Of a DNA stretch of 64,000 bases, positions 46,148 to 54,284 are shown piece by piece. Position 1 is the first letter of the stretch; the number at the start of each line of letters is the position of its first letter. Below the pieces are notes generated by a model. It did no database searches and was not told the DNA's origin. It saw only the letters and a list, made by a program, of their open reading frames with translations. Position numbers and translations under genes: made by a program. Origin of the DNA: Gimesia alba (GTDB lineage: Bacteria > Planctomycetota > Planctomycetia > Planctomycetales > Planctomycetaceae); contig NZ_CP036269.1 of the NCBI RefSeq assembly GCF_007744675.1, forward strand, positions 3,575,546 through 3,639,545, read 5' to 3'.

Positions 46148-46984
46148 TCAATCCGGTGATGATGCCACAACTTTGGGTGGCAGATAGGATGATGCCACAA
46201 CTTTGGGTGGCAGATAGATTGTGAATTCGGTCTGGTTCTGGAGCAGGACGCTGTGAATCTGTGGTGACTCCCCTGCTGGAACCATTCCCATTTTTTCGAG
46301 CAACTGAAAGCGGGCGGTTTTTACATCTCCGACGGTGGTTTGCAGGCGATCGTGCCAGATGGAGTAGGAACCGAGCCTGCCGTCCCGACGGTGATAAAAG
46401 CCTTTCCGCGGATGCGTCAAAATCACCAGTCCGGTTTCGAGATCGTCAAAGCCGATGAGTTCGGTTGGAGTCTGGCCGGTATCGGTGAGTTCCACTTCCG
46501 CATCGGCCCAGCTGTTGGTGGTTTGCATGCGGTAGGTTGTGTAGCGTTTTGTGGCGGCGTCGAACGCACAGTCGAATTGAATCCGGGCGCGATGCCAGGG
46601 CAGCTTCCAGAGATAATGCGGGATGGAAACAGTCCAGGAATCGAGCGAAGTGCCGATAAACCAGACAACGTGCTCGCCGGTTTCGGAATCAGTCACGTAA
46701 ACGCGATAGTTGGTCTGTCCGAAACGCCACTTCGGCCAGGGGACGTTGATAAAGCGAAAATCCTGATCGACAAACGGGACAACGGAGAGCAACGCCCATT
46801 CATGCCCTTCGTGCTCAATGAGATCCAGATGGAAACGGGAGTGAATCTCTGGCCGGACCAGTTCGGGATCGATCAGACAGGTGATGATGGCGAAGTGGGC
46901 GAGTGTGGTGTCGACATCAATTCCTCGCGGCGGTTGGCGGGACAGCAGCTCGTCGGTAAATGTTAACGGATCTGCCTGGTTCAT
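46148..46984 (-). CDS. DUF2071/YqjF-like protein with 3' tandem duplication
   Basis: This 278-residue protein reads like the YqjF/DUF2071 family (acetoacetate-decarboxylase-like fold): HEWALLSVVPFVDQDFRFINVPWPKWRFGQTNYRVYVTD, VVWFIGTSLDSWTVSIPHYLWKLPWHRA and MGMVPAGESPQIHSVLLQ. The last 22 residues contain YLPPKVVASS twice, from a 30-bp duplication. ATG 46984 (MNQADPLTF) is preferred to an upstream TTG because GGTG precedes it closely. Function of the family is unknown. Confidence 0.72.
   Translation of the reverse strand: MNQADPLTFTDELLSRQPPRGIDVDTTLAHFAIITCLIDPELVRPEIHSRFHLDLIEHEGHEWALLSVVPFVDQDFRFINVPWPKWRFGQTNYRVYVTDSETGEHVVWFIGTSLDSWTVSIPHYLWKLPWHRARIQFDCAFDAATKRYTTYRMQTTNSWADAEVELTDTGQTPTELIGFDDLETGLVILTHPRKGFYHRRDGRLGSYSIWHDRLQTTVGDVKTARFQLLEKMGMVPAGESPQIHSVLLQNQTEFTIYLPPKVVASSYLPPKVVASSPD
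46158..46217. repeat. 30-bp tandem duplication inside the DUF2071-like gene
   Basis: Two identical 30-bp units (46158-46187 and 46188-46217) that keep the frame and double YLPPKVVASS at the protein end. Perfect identity suggests a recent slippage event. Confidence 0.95.
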
Positions 46985-47032
46985 TTCACCGGTGTTTCTT
47001 ATTTCGAGAGACAAATACGGGGCTTAGTTTTG

Positions 47033-48064
47033 TTACCGATCCTTCGATTCTAATAATTCTCGTAGTTGAGTGGGTAAGATGCTGCGCGCTTTCCGGGTTA
47101 AGGCTTGCTCATTTTTTTGCCAGATTATACCCAGATAGATGATCAATAAGCCAAATAAGGATAAGATAATCGGAAACAACCAACTGCTTTCAAATACATT
47201 GTAGGCGAGGTGACCTAAATAGAATGTGCAGCCGATGGCACCAAAAACGACAAAAACCCGTCTGACCAGAATGATGCCTACGCCCATCAACAACAGGTTA
47301 ATACACAAAGAGACAAACTTCGCTAGTTCGCCGTCTGAATTTCTTACAGTCAGACCACCCCAGAATGCCATGACACCAAAGAGATAGAGCCAGAATGCAT
47401 AATCTCCTGTTTTTCTCGACCGCAAATCAACCACCAATGCCAGGCCGATCATTGCCGCTCCCACACACATGGAGACGGTCGAGCGAACATCAAATTCGGA
47501 GCTGTCACTGATGAGCATGACGGCCAGATCCATTGACAAATACCAAAGGGTAACGGCGACGGGCATTAATAAAAATGGATATTTATAAAACCGGGCAATG
47601 ATCGCCGCGACGACTAAAGTGCCAATCTCCATATAAAGCCAATACCATCTGATGTAGCGATGATATTCACGATATTCAGTGTCCTTCGGCCAGAGTCCCA
47701 GTGCCAGCTCCACCCCGTAAATCGCCAGGGGAGTCAAAGCGACGACAAATGTGGCGCAGATCCCGGCGGGTATAGTATATCCTTTCTGTTGAAATCGATT
47801 GGAAAGAGTCAGCCCCAGGATTGCATAGATTAGGGAAATGGTAACGATGCCCCACCCTCCGAATGATTCCCAACCAAGATTCATGAATAGTGTCATGGCG
47901 CCAATGGCGATGAGTCCACCCAGATAATAAAGCAGGTGGGCAAAGTCGAACTCTGGTCCGACGCTGGGCCGGCTTTTCAGAAATTCAAGCAGACGCTCGG
48001 ATTGATCAGAGGTCAGGATACCTTCTTCGACTGCGTCATTGAGGTTTGTGCGTGTGATTTTCAT
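47033..48064 (-). CDS. DUF2157-like polytopic membrane protein
   Basis: This 343-residue protein opens with a short soluble helical domain (LNDAVEEGILTSDQSERLLEFLKSR), as DUF2157 proteins do. It continues as about nine membrane segments (LLYYLGGLIAIGAMTLFM; IPAGICATFVVALTPLAIYGVELALGL; KFVSLCINLLLMGVGIILV; WLFPIILSLFGLLIIYLGIIW), with a basic tail. Role unknown. ATG at 48064; a TTG just upstream is less likely. Confidence 0.78.
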   Translation of the reverse strand: MKITRTNLNDAVEEGILTSDQSERLLEFLKSRPSVGPEFDFAHLLYYLGGLIAIGAMTLFMNLGWESFGGWGIVTISLIYAILGLTLSNRFQQKGYTIPAGICATFVVALTPLAIYGVELALGLWPKDTEYREYHRYIRWYWLYMEIGTLVVAAIIARFYKYPFLLMPVAVTLWYLSMDLAVMLISDSSEFDVRSTVSMCVGAAMIGLALVVDLRSRKTGDYAFWLYLFGVMAFWGGLTVRNSDGELAKFVSLCINLLLMGVGIILVRRVFVVFGAIGCTFYLGHLAYNVFESSWLFPIILSLFGLLIIYLGIIWQKNEQALTRKARSILPTQLRELLESKDR

Positions 48065-48162
48065 CAATCGGAATTCCTGATGTCATTTCGTGTTGATCTA
48101 TACCCTACCATGATACAGATTCATTGTCTGCGTGGCTTGTAGCGATTCATCCTGTCAACCTG

Positions 48163-48924
48163 TCAATACGCATTCGGGGAGACGGGGCCTCTGCCGGTGG
48201 GGTTGCTGATGGCTTTGAGGATAGCGGGATCAATATTCTTGTTCAGGAACTTCCCACTGCCGTCGACAAAAATGACGGTTGCCCCTTCCCCTGAAGGACT
48301 GCCAAAACGGTCAGGGCCGCCGTCAAGTCCCTGCGCAGGGTCGCGCAGGTTATTGGCCGATCCCCAGGCGGGAAAGTTTGCGTTGATTTCACCCAGGAGA
48401 ATCGTACTTTGCATCAGGCCCGCCGCACTGATTGTGGCGATATTCGAAGACTTGTTGATTCCCAATACGCGTGAATTTGCCGTGTAGTGAGCCAGTGCAT
48501 ACCCTGCTGGATTTGTTGTTGGTTCGTGAATATCAGGATTGAGATACGGGGGTACGCTGGTTTGAAAAACAGGTTTGTTTTCAGGAGCGGTCCATGGCTT
48601 ATCATAGTCAATCTGTTCTGCCAGTTCGCGTCGCTCTGTAAAAGGCAGAATGGCTGTCATCCAGCCATGTTGTGGATTTCCATTTAGATCGGTCGTGCCA
48701 CCCAACGGCAAATTCGCTGCCGCACCCGAACTGTAATTGATGGTTGCGAGGAAAATCGGTCTGAGATGAGCGACTGCCCGATGTTTAGAGGCTACTCGAT
48801 TTGATATCGTGATGAAAAAAATTGAGAATGTTGCAACGATAATACCACCCAGCAGCTTCACTTTGTTGGCAAGAATCCACGATTTCGTTGACACTTTGTC
48901 TTTGACCGCAGCTGGTTCATTCAT
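48163..48924 (-). CDS. DUF1559-type protein with non-prepilin N-terminus
   Basis: DUF1559 proteins are a large planctomycete family, usually with a prepilin-type N-terminus. Here the anchor is an ordinary helix at about 20-42 (VKLLGGIIVATFSIFFITISN), without the FTLIELLVVIAIIAIL motif. The remaining domain is recognisable: GWMTAILPFTERRELAEQIDYDKPW, STILLGEINANFPAWGSANNLRDPAQGLDGGPDRFGSPS and GATVIFVDGSGKFLNKNIDPAILKAIS. It probably faces the periplasm; function unknown. Confidence 0.8.
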   Translation of the reverse strand: MNEPAAVKDKVSTKSWILANKVKLLGGIIVATFSIFFITISNRVASKHRAVAHLRPIFLATINYSSGAAANLPLGGTTDLNGNPQHGWMTAILPFTERRELAEQIDYDKPWTAPENKPVFQTSVPPYLNPDIHEPTTNPAGYALAHYTANSRVLGINKSSNIATISAAGLMQSTILLGEINANFPAWGSANNLRDPAQGLDGGPDRFGSPSGEGATVIFVDGSGKFLNKNIDPAILKAISNPTGRGPVSPNAY

Positions 48925-49220
48925 TTCGAGTACCGTTTCATTGATGGATCCAAATAATTGATTTCGATGCCAAAAGAGTTTTCGACGAAAAAAGCAGCCC
49001 GCTATATTTTGTTATCTTTCAAGATATGTAGAGTATCACGCAATGTTTAATTATCGTAATAAAAAATAATTCTGGTCCAGAATTAAACAGGAATGCTCTG
49101 GTAAAGGTCGTGATGGGGACATGCAAAGTCTTCAGGTCTACTAACAAGACCGCGAAATGAGCGAACGCACCAGCAGAGAATGCCAGGCTGGGGAGTGAGC
49201 GAATCGATGAAGTAAGAAAA
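48925..49220. other. Intergenic region, 296 bp
   Basis: AT-rich part near 49010-49080, then ordinary sequence up to R18. No gene seen. Confidence 0.4.
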
Positions 49221-49250
49221 ATGACCGGGCAAGAGAACTCACCCGGTCAT
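49221..49250 (+). repeat. Array-type palindrome R18, isolated copy
   Basis: Left arm ATGACCGGGCAAG, right arm CTCACCCGGTCAT. It lies about 6.9 kb from the array, at the 3' side of a small minus-strand gene. Confidence 0.92.
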
Positions 49251-49274
49251 TTCAAGGTCGCAAATCTGTTCGAA

Positions 49275-49523
49275 TTACAGAGCTTGGGGATCGGCAGAGA
49301 CGGCGTCTATCAGGACGTCGCCATCAATGATTTGGTAATTCCCTTTTTCGATACAATTGACGGGTCTGCCGCTCTCATCCAGCAGGAATCTGCTATTATC
49401 TTCCACTTCATAAAATCCGACTCGCAGGTCATACTCATGACGGACTTTTTTGTAACTGGTAATGTGGACTGTTTCACCTGCTCCTGTTACAGCAGTAAAG
49501 GCTTTCTCTTTCCGGACAATCAT
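49275..49523 (-). CDS. Small hypothetical protein, 82 aa, next to isolated palindrome R18
   Basis: The sequence MIVRKEKAFTAVTGAGETVHITSYKKVRHEYDLRVGFYEVEDNSRFLLDESGRPVNCIEKGNYQIIDGDVLI looks beta-rich. No family recognised. AGAGAG precedes the ATG. An upstream in-frame start would add 34 residues but has no binding site. Its 3' end lies 24 bp from R18, the same placement as in the array. Confidence 0.65.
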   Translation of the reverse strand: MIVRKEKAFTAVTGAGETVHITSYKKVRHEYDLRVGFYEVEDNSRFLLDESGRPVNCIEKGNYQIIDGDVLIDAVSADPQAL

Positions 49524-49934
49524 TCTAATCTCTCTTATCGGTAAATCTTTATTAGATGGGTTGATGTAAGTGTTTTGATAAAGTGCCTGCTGGCAAGACT
49601 TACGAAAATTATGTTGCCACTTCATTAGTAGCTTACTATCGACATGAACACCGGGTAAAATTAGTTCAATATGGGGGAAATCCCCCAGTCGCGGAGTCTA
49701 ATCTTGGTACACTCAACGTAACCGGTAATCTCGTTGTGACTTGCGTAATATGAAGCAGGTGGAGGGAAAAGCTTTACTGCTAATGACTTGGCTTCGTCTT
49801 ACCAGTGGGGGAAAATATTTTAGACTATTACGTAAATACCGTTGTAGATTTCCGGCATTCCTGGAGTCTCACCCCAGCAGAGTGCGACGTGAAATCAGTT
49901 TCGTTTTAACAGCCGAACGAAATCAGGTGTGTGA
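49524..49934. other. Intergenic region, 411 bp, with possible half-palindrome
   Basis: ATGAACACCGGGTAAAA near 49644 resembles an array left arm without a partner. A plus-strand frame at 49741-49934 looks random. The rest presumably holds divergent promoters. Confidence 0.4.
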
Positions 49935-50624
49935 ATGACACAGGTCGATTCCCATTCAGGCCAGATGCATGAGTTTCGCCTGCCCGCCCCCGGGACAGCG
50001 GTGCTGTCCTTAATCGGCTATTCGCTGGGAGTGGGACTGCTGGTAATTGTGCTGAGGAACCTGATGCAGATACGCCAGATTCCCATACTGACGGTACTGG
50101 CAAGTCTCTGCTGGCTGATGCTGGTTCTGTTTGTGATCGGATCCAACCTGTGGTTCGAAGGGGGCGTTCGTCAATATTTCATCAATCGACTTGGTGCATT
50201 TTCAAAAACTCATTTTGTGCGGATTGAACCAGGCTCTAAAAATGAGAACAGTCTCCAGGTCGGATATTCGCTCTTCGGGCAGGACTTTTATTATCTGCAA
50301 GTTGCAATAGGTTTGATCGAATCGATCGACTGGCGCACGGGACAGGCGACGGCGCTCAGCGGTTCTGATCAAAATGACTGGCATGTAGTGTTGTGGTATC
50401 ATTCTCCTGCAGTCAAGTTGTCAGAGCCAATTCCTGGTTATCGGGATGATGGATTGTATTTGATCGGTCATGCGGGGCCGAAAGAATCCATCACAGAATT
50501 AGGAATGGCATTTGTCCGTTTTCTGCAGGAGTCAGGCGTGGAACTGGTTCCTGGTAAAGATGATTGTGAATACGTCACACCCGCGCGTCGTGCAGTCTTG
50601 CTCCAGGACGATGAGAGCGCGTGA
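49935..50624 (+). CDS. Two-helix membrane protein, 229 aa, unknown family
   Basis: Segments TAVLSLIGYSLGVGLLVIVLRNL (about 18-40) and IPILTVLASLCWLMLVLFVIGSNLWF are followed by a soluble domain of about 150 residues (HFVRIEPGSKNENSLQVGYSLFGQDFYYLQV; LWYHSPAVKLSEPIPGYRDDGLYLIGHAGPKE). No signature motif. AGGTGTGTGA precedes the ATG. Possibly a membrane-anchored regulatory or enzyme subunit; not determinable. Confidence 0.68.
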   Translation: MTQVDSHSGQMHEFRLPAPGTAVLSLIGYSLGVGLLVIVLRNLMQIRQIPILTVLASLCWLMLVLFVIGSNLWFEGGVRQYFINRLGAFSKTHFVRIEPGSKNENSLQVGYSLFGQDFYYLQVAIGLIESIDWRTGQATALSGSDQNDWHVVLWYHSPAVKLSEPIPGYRDDGLYLIGHAGPKESITELGMAFVRFLQESGVELVPGKDDCEYVTPARRAVLLQDDESA

Positions 50625-50749
50625 AAAAGGTAGAGCTGCCTCTATCGCGTTCTGAGTCTCTGATTGACAGCCGGTTTCTGTCTGATACGATCAAGATAAC
50701 TGAGTCATAAATCAGGATTCCAGGATTCAATGATAAGGAGATTCCAACG

Positions 50750-50998
50750 ATGATCAGTACCGCCGAAATCAGCATGTATCCGCTCCAGGAAAACTATAAA
50801 CCTTTGATCAAGGAATTCATTTCTAAACTGCAGAGTTATTCCGATCTGCGAGTGACACCAGGTTCGACGTCGACCTATGTTGTGGGTGACTACGATCGAT
50901 TGATGGACTGCATGACCGAAATGATGCGCTGGAGTCATGAAGAACAAGGAAAAGGCGTGTTTGTGGTCAAGTTCCTGCCCGGCTATGATGCGAAGTAG
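50750..50998 (+). CDS. YkoF/thiamine-binding-like small protein, 82 aa
   Basis: MISTAEISMYPLQENYKPLIKEFISKL and TPGSTSTYVVGDYDRLMDCMTEMM fit the ferredoxin-like fold of the YKOF/MTH1187 group, which bind thiamine or pyrimidine precursors in some members. Ligand binding here is inference. AAGGAGA precedes the ATG by the ideal distance. No thiamine gene is near. Confidence 0.72.
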   Translation: MISTAEISMYPLQENYKPLIKEFISKLQSYSDLRVTPGSTSTYVVGDYDRLMDCMTEMMRWSHEEQGKGVFVVKFLPGYDAK

Positions 50999-51081
50999 TT
51001 TATTCTTAGGTGAGTCCTCATTCTTCATATGGGACCGTAAAGCTCAAGAGATTATCGATTTCATAAAGTAAACCGATTTAA

Positions 51082-51447
<366 letters not shown>

Positions 51448-51451
51448 TTGG

Positions 51452-52687
51452 TCAGCTCTCGTTTGATTTGAGAAGTTCGTCAATATCAGACAGCTTCACA
51501 CGAAAGACTTCGGTCTGAACTTTGCCTCGCGACAATGCGATGTAGAGATAACCATCGTGCTCGATGACATGCGGGTATTGCAGGCTGGCGATACCTGCAC
51601 TGAATTTCTTTTTGAGAGTGGTAACTGCTTCGGGTAACTCTGCTGGTGAGGGAATCTCCAGTTTCGCCAGGCGGGTGAAGGTTTTGTTGTCGGGACTGAC
51701 CGCCAGATAGAGTTCGCGGCGGTTAACGGCGGGATGTGCGTTGAGCACGAGCACTCGATAGCTGTGACTGGTCGCGAGTGAAAACAGCTTGCTGCTGGCG
51801 TTGGGAAAATTGGAGAGGACCGGGGGAGCCCAGGTACGTCCCTCATCGCTGGAAGTTGAGAAGAACAAGCGTTGTGAGCCACCGTTATCGCGGAAGAGTG
51901 CATACAGGCTGTTGTCGGGCAGGACCCAGAAAATCGGTTCATCGGGCCGGAAGCCTTTGACCTGTTTGACGCCGACCACGGGGAAGGACTGCCAGTCGTC
52001 GAGCGCTTTCACGCCGCCGATCAGCACGCTGACGTTGAACCGGGAATCGCGGCGGGTCAGAATCCAGTTATCCGACGGAAGTTTCTGTGGCGGGAAATTG
52101 TTGATCGCGTTGTCATACAGCTTTCCCTCGAAAACCCATTTGTCCTGTGCGGGTTCCCAGCGATAGGCGACCAGTTCCAGGTGCTTTTTGTCCGGCGGGC
52201 CGAAGGCACCGTGGCCCTGGTACTTTGCTGCCAGTGCCAGCAGTTTACCATCGCGAATCCAGAGCCCGCGGGCGATAAAGGCGTTGGGTTTTTCAGGTGT
52301 GCCAGTGACCGATTGGGCTTTGCTCCAGTGCAGGCCATCGGTGCTGGTGGCGTATTTGATTTCCTGTGTCGGTTCATCTTCAATCCGCGGACCGTCGCTC
52401 CAGATACACCAGAATTTGCCGTCGTGATAGATCAGGTAGTTATGCAGGTTGAGTCGCAAGTCGCGCAGGTCGACTTTGTCTGATTTCTTCGGATAAGGTC
52501 CGAGTGCCGCGGGGTTGACGATCGCATGCTGGCCTTTGAGGACAGGCAGTTTTGAATAATCGATGGCACTTGTATCGGTACCGGAACCAGGGAGATTGAG
52601 CACGGGAACCGGCGAGTTGGTTTTATCGGCGGCATAGGCGGGGGCGATTAACAACAGGAAGGTAAATGCAATTAAAAGTGTTCTCAT
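51452..52687 (-). CDS. Secreted sialidase-like (BNR/beta-propeller) protein
   Basis: This 411-residue protein has a signal peptide MRTLLIAFTFLLLIAPAYAA. The mature part is a beta-propeller of the exo-alpha-sialidase type: DGKFWCIWSDGPRIEDEPTQEIKYATSTDGLHWSKA, RLFFSTSSDEGRTWAPPVLSNFPNASSKLF (Asp-box SxDEGRTW) and YLAVSPDNKTFTRLA. Such proteins in planctomycetes are annotated as sialidase or neuraminidase-like; substrate could be another sugar acid. It is third of an operon with an FAD oxidoreductase and a sodium symporter. AAGGAATCC precedes the ATG. Confidence 0.82.
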   Translation of the reverse strand: MRTLLIAFTFLLLIAPAYAADKTNSPVPVLNLPGSGTDTSAIDYSKLPVLKGQHAIVNPAALGPYPKKSDKVDLRDLRLNLHNYLIYHDGKFWCIWSDGPRIEDEPTQEIKYATSTDGLHWSKAQSVTGTPEKPNAFIARGLWIRDGKLLALAAKYQGHGAFGPPDKKHLELVAYRWEPAQDKWVFEGKLYDNAINNFPPQKLPSDNWILTRRDSRFNVSVLIGGVKALDDWQSFPVVGVKQVKGFRPDEPIFWVLPDNSLYALFRDNGGSQRLFFSTSSDEGRTWAPPVLSNFPNASSKLFSLATSHSYRVLVLNAHPAVNRRELYLAVSPDNKTFTRLAKLEIPSPAELPEAVTTLKKKFSAGIASLQYPHVIEHDGYLYIALSRGKVQTEVFRVKLSDIDELLKSNES

Positions 52688-52700
52688 GGGTTGGATTCCT

Positions 52701-54284
52701 TTATTGGGAAATTGCAGGCTGATGTTTCAGGATCTGGCCGTCCTGGGCCAGTTGGGTTTGTAATTCTTGGATGGGGACGTTTCGCAGGGGGCATTGGTGT
52801 TGCATTGCCTGATGGGCGGCGACACCGGCGGCTTGCCCAAGCGCCATCCACGTCGGTTCCATGCGGATCGAGGAAAAGGCGACGTGTGTGGTGGAAGCGG
52901 CGACGGGCACAATCAGTCCGTCAATCGTTTGCGGAATCATAATTCGATACGGGATTTCATAAGGCCGCGTGATGTGATCGAGCATACCGAGATAACCTTC
53001 GAGCACGATCGTATCACCCGGTTGTCGCTTGCGACAGGGAAAACTGTCGATCGGAAATTCACCGATGGCGATCGTATCGGGAAATGTTTCTGTTTCCCGC
53101 GCGTCAACCCCTTGCTCCGGCTGATGCGTAATGTGTCGTTCGGTGAGCGTGAATTCCCCCACCAGCCGGCGTGCTTCGCGGATATAAAGCTGGTATGGAA
53201 AGTGATTATTGTCGGCGAATTCATCTTTCGGCAGATGATATCGCTGAGCGAGTTCCCGTTGATCGGTGGGAATCTGTTCGTCATGTTGCAGGAACCAGAG
53301 CAGTCCCAGCGTCAGATTGCGAATGCGTTTGCAGATAGCGTCGCGGGTCGTGGCATCGCCGGTCACATAATCGCGGTTTTCTTCGGGAAACGGAAAGCCG
53401 AGCGGGCGCGGGTTGATATTCACGTCGGTTTTCTGATTCGGGAGCGGCGTAACACTCAGAGCCCGAACCAGAGTATTAAAGTGAGCCGGTTCATAACCGC
53501 GGCCCGGTTTAAATGAGGTCGGTCCCGCCAGTCGGCCTGCGGCGAGATCGTCGAAGTATCCCAGATAATGAGCACGGTCGTAATCAGCGGGCGGCTCGGT
53601 CAGCGGGGCCGCATTCGTGGGATTGGTCGTCAGGCAGAGTCGATACGTATAAGCGGGCAGCCGATCGTCTCCCCTGCCCGTGCTGTTTGGAAGAAACGTC
53701 TGTTGTTGGAAGTCAAAATAGATTTCACCGGCGTGCGGTTCGTGGAACTCATCACGTGCTTCGCGTCCCAGTCGAAATGCGGCTCCGGCGGCAGCGAGCA
53801 GATCGCCTTCGTAAGTCGCATCGATGAAGGTTTGGGCCTGGATGCTTTTCCGTTCCTCCATTTCGTTTTCAGAAACGGTAATTTCTGTCAGTCGGTTGTC
53901 ACTGGTTGTTGCGGAGTGAAGACGGTGGTTCGTAAGTAACGTAATCTGCGGTTCGGCTGCCAGCATTTCGTGAAAGATAAGCTCAGCGACCGATGGTTCG
54001 AAATAATAGCCATTCTGACAGAGGGATGCATTTTCCGAATCGGTTCCATATTGGTTGTGATAGTATTCTTGGATGCGCTCTGTGAATTCCTGGAACAGGC
54101 CGCCGATGAGGTCGCGGCGTTCGACGTCACTTTTGCCGAGACCGCTGGTCGACATGCCGCCGATGTGGGTCTGTGGTTCGATCAATAAAACATCTCGACC
54201 GAGTCGGGCGGCTGCGATGGCTGCTGCAATGCCGCCGGGGGTTCCGCCGAAAATTGCGATGTCGGTCTGGAGTGGTGCGTTCAT
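52701..54284 (-). CDS. FAD-dependent oxidoreductase (FAD_oxidored family)
   Basis: This 527-residue protein begins with the dinucleotide fold DIAIFGGTPGGIAAAIAAARLGRDVLLIEPQTHIGGMSTSGLGKSDVERR. QAQTFIDATYEGDLLAAAGAAFRLGREARDEF and DGLIVPVAASTTHVAFSSIRMEPTWMALGQAAGVAAHQA follow; all are typical of PF12831 proteins common in carbohydrate loci of Planctomycetes and Verrucomicrobia. No signal peptide is visible. Its ATG overlaps the TGA of the symporter gene by 4 bases (ATGA), so translation is probably coupled. Confidence 0.9.
   Translation of the reverse strand: MNAPLQTDIAIFGGTPGGIAAAIAAARLGRDVLLIEPQTHIGGMSTSGLGKSDVERRDLIGGLFQEFTERIQEYYHNQYGTDSENASLCQNGYYFEPSVAELIFHEMLAAEPQITLLTNHRLHSATTSDNRLTEITVSENEMEERKSIQAQTFIDATYEGDLLAAAGAAFRLGREARDEFHEPHAGEIYFDFQQQTFLPNSTGRGDDRLPAYTYRLCLTTNPTNAAPLTEPPADYDRAHYLGYFDDLAAGRLAGPTSFKPGRGYEPAHFNTLVRALSVTPLPNQKTDVNINPRPLGFPFPEENRDYVTGDATTRDAICKRIRNLTLGLLWFLQHDEQIPTDQRELAQRYHLPKDEFADNNHFPYQLYIREARRLVGEFTLTERHITHQPEQGVDARETETFPDTIAIGEFPIDSFPCRKRQPGDTIVLEGYLGMLDHITRPYEIPYRIMIPQTIDGLIVPVAASTTHVAFSSIRMEPTWMALGQAAGVAAHQAMQHQCPLRNVPIQELQTQLAQDGQILKHQPAISQ

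Noticed and set aside
30297..49700. Duplicated tRNA-Phe 3' end marking an integrated island
   Set aside because: No second copy of the T-arm/acceptor sequence was found by eye in the window.
49741..49938. Plus-strand 65-codon frame before the two-helix membrane protein
   Set aside because: Its start lacks a binding site, it runs into the next gene, and its composition is basic and random-looking.
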